NCBI GenBank assembly: GCA_052266715.1
Contig: JBQPRB010000001.1
Reading direction: 5' to 3' (one strand)
DNA: 64,000 nt
DNA from: Jeotgalibaca sp052266715
GTDB lineage: Bacteria > Bacillota > Bacilli > Lactobacillales > Aerococcaceae
Notes under the pieces: model-generated
Databases searched by the model: none
What the model was told of the DNA's origin: nothing
What the model saw: only the letters and a program-made list of their open reading frames with translations
Made by a program: the position numbers and the translations under genes
In this document: one piece after another, positions 60,475 to 64,000 of the stretch
Layout: every line of letters starts with the position of its first letter
How positions within the stretch are numbered: the stretch's first letter is position 1

Positions 60475-61821
60475 TTAGTTTACACGTACTGCAAATTGTG
60501 GTGTGAAGTATTGTGTATAGTTAACTTCAACTGTACGGCCTTCGTATGGAGCATGGATATATGCGCCACCACCTAAAGAAATCGCTACGTGATAAGTACT
60601 TCCTGGACTACCCCAGAATAATAAGTCGCCTGCTTGTGCTTCAGAAACGCTGATTTTTGTTCCAGCACTTTCTTGAGCAACTGTGTTGTAGCCAATGTTC
60701 ATTCCATAAACTTGTTGGAATACATAGTAAGTAAGTCCTGAACAGTCAAATCCTGATGGTGACTTACCACCCCAAACATAAGGAACTCCCAGATATTTGT
60801 AAGCTTCGCTGACTGCATCACCTGTGTAAGATGGCGCTGGAGCTGGTGCTGGTGTAGGAGCCGGAGTAGGAGCTGGTGTAGAAACTGGTGTTTCTGCCAC
60901 TTCTACAACTTCTACAACTTCTTCCACTTCTTCTTGAACTACTGGTGCTGGTGTTGGTTGTGGCGCGTTAACAACAGTTTGAGCAACAGGTGCGTTGTTT
61001 GCTGCTGTAGGGGCAGTCGTTGCAACAGATGCAACTTCCACTACTTCTTCTGCTGCGGCTTCAGCAACGCGCGCTGCTTCTTCAGCGGCTGCGACAGCTG
61101 CAGCTTCTGCTGCGGCAATAGCTGCGGCTTCTTCAGCTGCACGACGGTCTGCTTCTTCTTTTTGAGCCATGAATTTATCACGGTCTGCTTGAACCGTTGC
61201 TTTTTCAGCATTCAAGCCAGCAATCGCGCTTTCTTCTTCAATCTTTTTAATATGTAAGTCCGCTTTTAGTTGTTCCAACTCAGTAGACATACTGATAATT
61301 TCTTGAAGTTTTTCTTCAGAAGTTTGTTTTTTTGCTTCAACAGCTTCTTGGTCGGCTACTTGTTGTTCAACCATTTCTTTATTAGCAGAAACCATTGTTG
61401 TTACAACATCAACACGTGCAAATAAATCTGTTAAAGATTCTGATGCAAAAATGAAGTTCATGTAGTTTGTATTAGAGCCGTTCACTTGTACAGAACGAGC
61501 TTGTTCTTTTAATTGACCTTCACGTTGTTCAATGATTGTTTGTAATTTCGCAATTTCTTCAGCTAATGTATTTACTTCATCTTGTGCCGTTACACGTTGA
61601 TCAAGCAACTCATTTGAACGCGTTTCTGCAGAAGCAATTTCTGCTTGAACTGCGGACAAAGCTTCTTGAGCTGAGGAAACCTCAACCTTGATTTCTTCTA
61701 GTTTTGATTCTTGTTCTTCAATTTTATCTACTAATTCATCTGCGGAAGCTGTGATAGGTGCTAGCATCGTTGATGCAAGCATGGAACTTGTTAATAGTAA
61801 TGTGGCAAGTTTCTTCTTCAA
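60475..61821 (-). CDS. Secreted NlpC/P60 peptidoglycan hydrolase with coiled-coil domain (SagA/PcsB-like)
   Basis: 448 residues. A signal peptide (KKKLATLLLTSSMLAST...ASA) is followed by a long coiled coil (about 28-230), an Ala-rich and Pro/Thr/Val-rich linker (about 230-335), and a C-terminal NlpC/P60 domain. The catalytic Cys360 is in FDCSGL, with His411 (YHVA) and His423 (YIHAP). It probably cleaves peptidoglycan stem peptides during cell division, like Enterococcus SagA; the coiled coil recalls FtsEX-controlled PcsB. The start is the TTG at 61821 behind GGGGGT; an ATG eight codons earlier has no binding site. A WalR box lies upstream. Confidence 0.9.
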   Translation of the reverse strand: MKKKLATLLLTSSMLASTMLAPITASADELVDKIEEQESKLEEIKVEVSSAQEALSAVQAEIASAETRSNELLDQRVTAQDEVNTLAEEIAKLQTIIEQREGQLKEQARSVQVNGSNTNYMNFIFASESLTDLFARVDVVTTMVSANKEMVEQQVADQEAVEAKKQTSEEKLQEIISMSTELEQLKADLHIKKIEEESAIAGLNAEKATVQADRDKFMAQKEEADRRAAEEAAAIAAAEAAAVAAAEEAARVAEAAAEEVVEVASVATTAPTAANNAPVAQTVVNAPQPTPAPVVQEEVEEVVEVVEVAETPVSTPAPTPAPTPAPAPAPSYTGDAVSEAYKYLGVPYVWGGKSPSGFDCSGLTYYVFQQVYGMNIGYNTVAQESAGTKISVSEAQAGDLLFWGSPGSTYHVAISLGGGAYIHAPYEGRTVEVNYTQYFTPQFAVRVN

Positions 61822-61886
61822 GTTAGTACCCCCGGTTTTTATCATCTATAATTTATATAAAATTAATTATTTTTGTCAGTGATGAA

Positions 61887-61915
61887 ATCATAGCACAGTT
61901 AAGTAGTAAAAAATC
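61887..61915 (-). promoter_or_regulatory. Promoter of the NlpC/P60 gene
   Basis: TATGAT (61892-61887) preceded by TGC on the minus strand, an extended -10. The -35 at 17 nt (GATTTT) is poor, in keeping with a need for an activator bound at the WalR box upstream. Confidence 0.55.
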
Positions 61916-61940
61916 GTTTTTCGACAACTTGTATTTTTTT

Positions 61941-61957
61941 TGTAATAGTCCTGTAAC
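61941..61957 (+). promoter_or_regulatory. WalR (YycF) box
   Basis: TGTAAT-AGTCC-TGTAAC exactly fits the WalR consensus TGTWAH-N5-TGTWAH. It is about 55-75 nt upstream of the predicted start site of the wall hydrolase gene, a usual activating distance. WalRK controls PcsB- and SagA-type hydrolases in related bacteria. Confidence 0.75.
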
Positions 61958-61974
61958 AATCAGCGACTTTTGTT

Positions 61975-61988
61975 TGAAAACGCTTTAA
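61975..61988 (+). promoter_or_regulatory. Candidate catabolite-responsive element (cre)
   Basis: TGAAAACGCTTTAA matches 13 of 14 positions of the CcpA consensus TGWAARCGYTWNCA. It lies 4 nt upstream of the tyrS -35 box and about 90 nt upstream of the divergent hydrolase promoter. Which gene it serves is unclear. Confidence 0.5.
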
Positions 61989-61992
61989 TTAG

Positions 61993-62021
61993 TTGACGGA
62001 ACTATTTCCGACCGTTATAAT
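61993..62021 (+). promoter_or_regulatory. tyrS promoter
   Basis: TTGACG (61993-61998), a 17-nt spacer and perfect TATAAT (62016-62021), directly before the T-box leader. Confidence 0.88.
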
Positions 62022-62027
62022 TATTGC

Positions 62028-62267
62028 AATCAAAAGAATATAAAAAGTTATGACGGAATCCAGTAGGGATAAGGTTTTGCGATACTTAGAGAGCCGGTGG
62101 CAGGTGGGAACCGGTACAACCTTAAACTGAATTACACTCCCGAACTTTCTTAAACAAGCGTTGAGCATACGTTACATGCACAAGAGGTTTCTTCCTTGCG
62201 GAGAAGCAATCTGGGTGGTACCACGGTAAATTATCGTCCCTGACAGCAATGTCAGGGGCTTTTTTTA
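62028..62267 (+). promoter_or_regulatory. Tyrosine T-box riboswitch with terminator
   Basis: A tRNA-sensing leader of about 240 nt. The T-box sequence GGGTGGTACCACGG is at 62213-62226. The terminator CCCTGACA/TGTCAGGG (62238-62257) is followed by TTTTTTT. Stem I carries the likely Tyr specifier TAC at 62133-62135, with the required purine after it. Uncharged tRNA-Tyr stabilises the antiterminator and lets tyrS be transcribed. Confidence 0.93.
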
Positions 62268-62294
62268 TTCTTATAAAACGGAGGAGATAGTGAT

Positions 62295-63557
62295 ATGAAT
62301 ATTATTGAAGATTTAGAATGGCGCGGCGCCATCAATCAACAAACAGACGCTGAAGGATTAGTAAAATTAATTGAAAAGAAAAGCATTGGTCTATACTGCG
62401 GTATTGATGCTACAGGCGCAAGTATGCACATCGGCCATTTGATTCCTTTTATGATCCTGAAAAGATTCCAGCTCGCTGGTCACAAACCGGTTATCCTGAT
62501 TGGGGCAGCTACAGGTTCAATCGGGGATCCAAGTGGAAAATCGGAAGAACGTGTGTTGCAATCTGAAGAAACGGTTGCTTACAACGCTCAAAAAATTACC
62601 GAGCAAATGCAAAAACTATTCAAGGCTGGGGAAGCAGATTCCCAAATACGTTTGGTAAACAACCTTGATTGGACGAAAAACCTTACACTTTTGGACTTTT
62701 TGCGTGACTTCGGTAAAAACTTCAACTTAAATACCATGCTGGCAAAAGATATCGTGGCCAGCCGGTTGGAAACGGGAATTTCCTTTACTGAATTCTCTTA
62801 CCAAATTCTGCAGTCCATGGACTTCCTTCACTTATACCGTAACCTGGATGTACAATTGCAAGTCGGTGGTGCCGATCAATGGGGAAATATCACAGCCGGT
62901 TTGGAATTAATCCGTAAAAAAGAAGGCACGGAAGCAGAAGCATTTGGCTTAACCATTCCTTTGATGTTAAAAGCTGATGGAACAAAATTCGGTAAAACAG
63001 CAGGAGGCGCAGTTTGGCTGGATGCTGAAATGACTACACCTTACGAATTTTACCAATTCTGGGTAAACCAGGACGACCGCGATGTCATTAAATACTTGAA
63101 ATACTTTACTTTCCTGACACAAGAAGAAATCAACGCCTTGGCTGAAAAAGTAGAAACAGAACCGCATAAACGTGAGGCACAAAAAACACTTGCTGCGGAA
63201 ATGACAAAATTTGTCCACGGTGAACAAGCTTTGAAGGATGCCTTGAAAATTACCGAAGCTCTTTTCACAGGAAACGTGAAGGAGCTCAACGCCAATGAAA
63301 TCGAACAAGGCTTCAAAAACATGCCTACCTTCGAATCCGATTTGACAGAACAAGAATTGGTAACGTGGTTGGTAGACTTGGGGATCGAACCATCCCGACG
63401 TCAATCACGTGAAGATATTCAAAACGGCGCTATTACCATCAACGGTGACAAAGTTACTGATTTGGATTTCGTCATTACCAAAGAAAATTCATTTGAAGGC
63501 CGCTTCATCATCGTCCGTCGCGGTAAGAAAAAATACTTCCTTGTGAAACTGGTGTAA
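62295..63557 (+). CDS. tyrS: Tyrosyl-tRNA synthetase
   Basis: Class I synthetase of 420 residues. HIGH motif in MHIGHLIPF, tyrosine-binding GGADQWGN, and KFGKT as the KMSKS equivalent. A C-terminal S4 RNA-binding domain (SRRQSREDIQNGAITINGD) follows. The ATG at 62295 follows GGAGGAG. It is regulated by the T-box leader upstream. Confidence 0.97.
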   Translation: MNIIEDLEWRGAINQQTDAEGLVKLIEKKSIGLYCGIDATGASMHIGHLIPFMILKRFQLAGHKPVILIGAATGSIGDPSGKSEERVLQSEETVAYNAQKITEQMQKLFKAGEADSQIRLVNNLDWTKNLTLLDFLRDFGKNFNLNTMLAKDIVASRLETGISFTEFSYQILQSMDFLHLYRNLDVQLQVGGADQWGNITAGLELIRKKEGTEAEAFGLTIPLMLKADGTKFGKTAGGAVWLDAEMTTPYEFYQFWVNQDDRDVIKYLKYFTFLTQEEINALAEKVETEPHKREAQKTLAAEMTKFVHGEQALKDALKITEALFTGNVKELNANEIEQGFKNMPTFESDLTEQELVTWLVDLGIEPSRRQSREDIQNGAITINGDKVTDLDFVITKENSFEGRFIIVRRGKKKYFLVKLV

Positions 63558-63560
63558 GGG

Positions 63561-64000
63561 ATGACTAAACTCGTTGCGGTAAAAGACACGCTTCAAGTCG
63601 AAGACATTGCCCAGATGGCAGATATCATCTGGCGCGAATATTACACACCCATTTTAGGCGAAGACCAAGTCAACTATATGCTGACCCATTTGCAATCTGA
63701 AGCCAAAATGATCCAAGATATTGCAGACAGTAAAGCCGAGTATTTTATCGTGGAAGTTGGGGTAAGCGATAGTGGCTACGTCGCTATCGAATGGCACGAA
63801 GATGCACTTTTCCTGAGCAAGCTCTATCTTTTGAAAGAAGCACGCGGACAAGGTAATGCCTATGTGATTTTGCAACAATTAATTGAAATGGCTAAAAACC
63901 GTCATCTCGGTGCAATTGAACTGACTGTAAACAAATACAACGATGCCTCCATCGCCTTCTATGAAAAAATAGGCTTTGAACGCATCGATGCAGTCGTTTC
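63561..64000 (+). CDS. GNAT-family acetyltransferase (3' end outside the window)
   Basis: The 146 visible codons start MTKLVAVKDTLQVEDIAQMA, three nt after the tyrS stop, and run off the window edge. The acetyl-CoA loop is EARGQGNA and the end of the fold appears as ELTVNKYNDASIAFYEKIGF. It is probably cotranscribed with tyrS and so under T-box control. The substrate is unknown. Confidence 0.85.
   Translation, partial: MTKLVAVKDTLQVEDIAQMADIIWREYYTPILGEDQVNYMLTHLQSEAKMIQDIADSKAEYFIVEVGVSDSGYVAIEWHEDALFLSKLYLLKEARGQGNAYVILQQLIEMAKNRHLGAIELTVNKYNDASIAFYEKIGFERIDAVV

Overview
The window is a low-GC Firmicutes chromosome segment. Gene order follows the Bacillus subtilis origin-proximal core almost gene for gene: metG-tatD-rnmV-rsmA-veg-ispE-purR-glmU-prs-pth-mfd-...-divIC-tilS-hpt-ftsH-hslO-cysK-lysS, then rpsL-rpsG-fusA-tuf, the S10/spc/alpha ribosomal operons, and ecf-truA-rplM-rpsI. 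The sporulation genes that sit in this block in Bacillus are absent. A fermentative L-lactate dehydrogenase and a short single-MazG YabN relative are present, and map is missing between adk and infA. This fits Lactobacillales, perhaps Carnobacteriaceae; I cannot name the genus. No rRNA or tRNA gene was seen, and no transposase or phage gene.

Layout: 1-4057 (-) rpsI(partial)-rplM-truA-ecfT-ecfA2-ecfA1. 4230-7370 is an accessory insert (esterase, polyamine-type GNAT, VOC dioxygenase, NERD-domain protein) splitting the usual rplQ-ecfA1 junction; it is followed by a periodic inverted-repeat array and a GC-rich gene-free stretch. 7946-21921 (-) is the S10-spc-alpha ribosomal cluster with secY, adk, infA and rpoA. 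22340-24307 (-) is a stress/membrane pair inserted between tuf and rpsJ. 24487-28896 (-) is the str operon. 29172-44836 (-) is the lysS to pth housekeeping block. 45019-45990 (+) is ldh. 46267-59272 (-) runs prs to metG, with a Zur-type zinc uptake operon and a lone ABC-type ATPase inserted. 59363-61821 (-) holds a TipA-like MerR regulator and a WalR-box-preceded NlpC/P60 wall hydrolase. 61993-64000 (+) holds the T-box-controlled tyrS and a partial acetyltransferase.

Most genes serve translation (ribosomal proteins, EF-Tu, EF-G, IF-1, three aminoacyl-tRNA synthetases, TruA, TilS, RsmA, Pth, RNase M5, RqcP), with protein export (SecY), transcription (RpoA, Mfd) and precursor supply (Prs, Adk, Hpt, IspE, GlmU).

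The most unusual signal is structural. Three separate gene-free gaps (7367-7506, 46046-46192, 60231-60424) each carry an array of short arms in strictly alternating orientation, repeating with a 51-nt period. The arm sequence is different at each locus (GTGATTACTCAG, ATTAAACCATTT, AACGCCGC), while the period and the gap lengths are conserved. In each array the first and last arms pair and the inner arms form hairpins. I recognise no known element class with this design, and it is my main candidate for an undescribed system.
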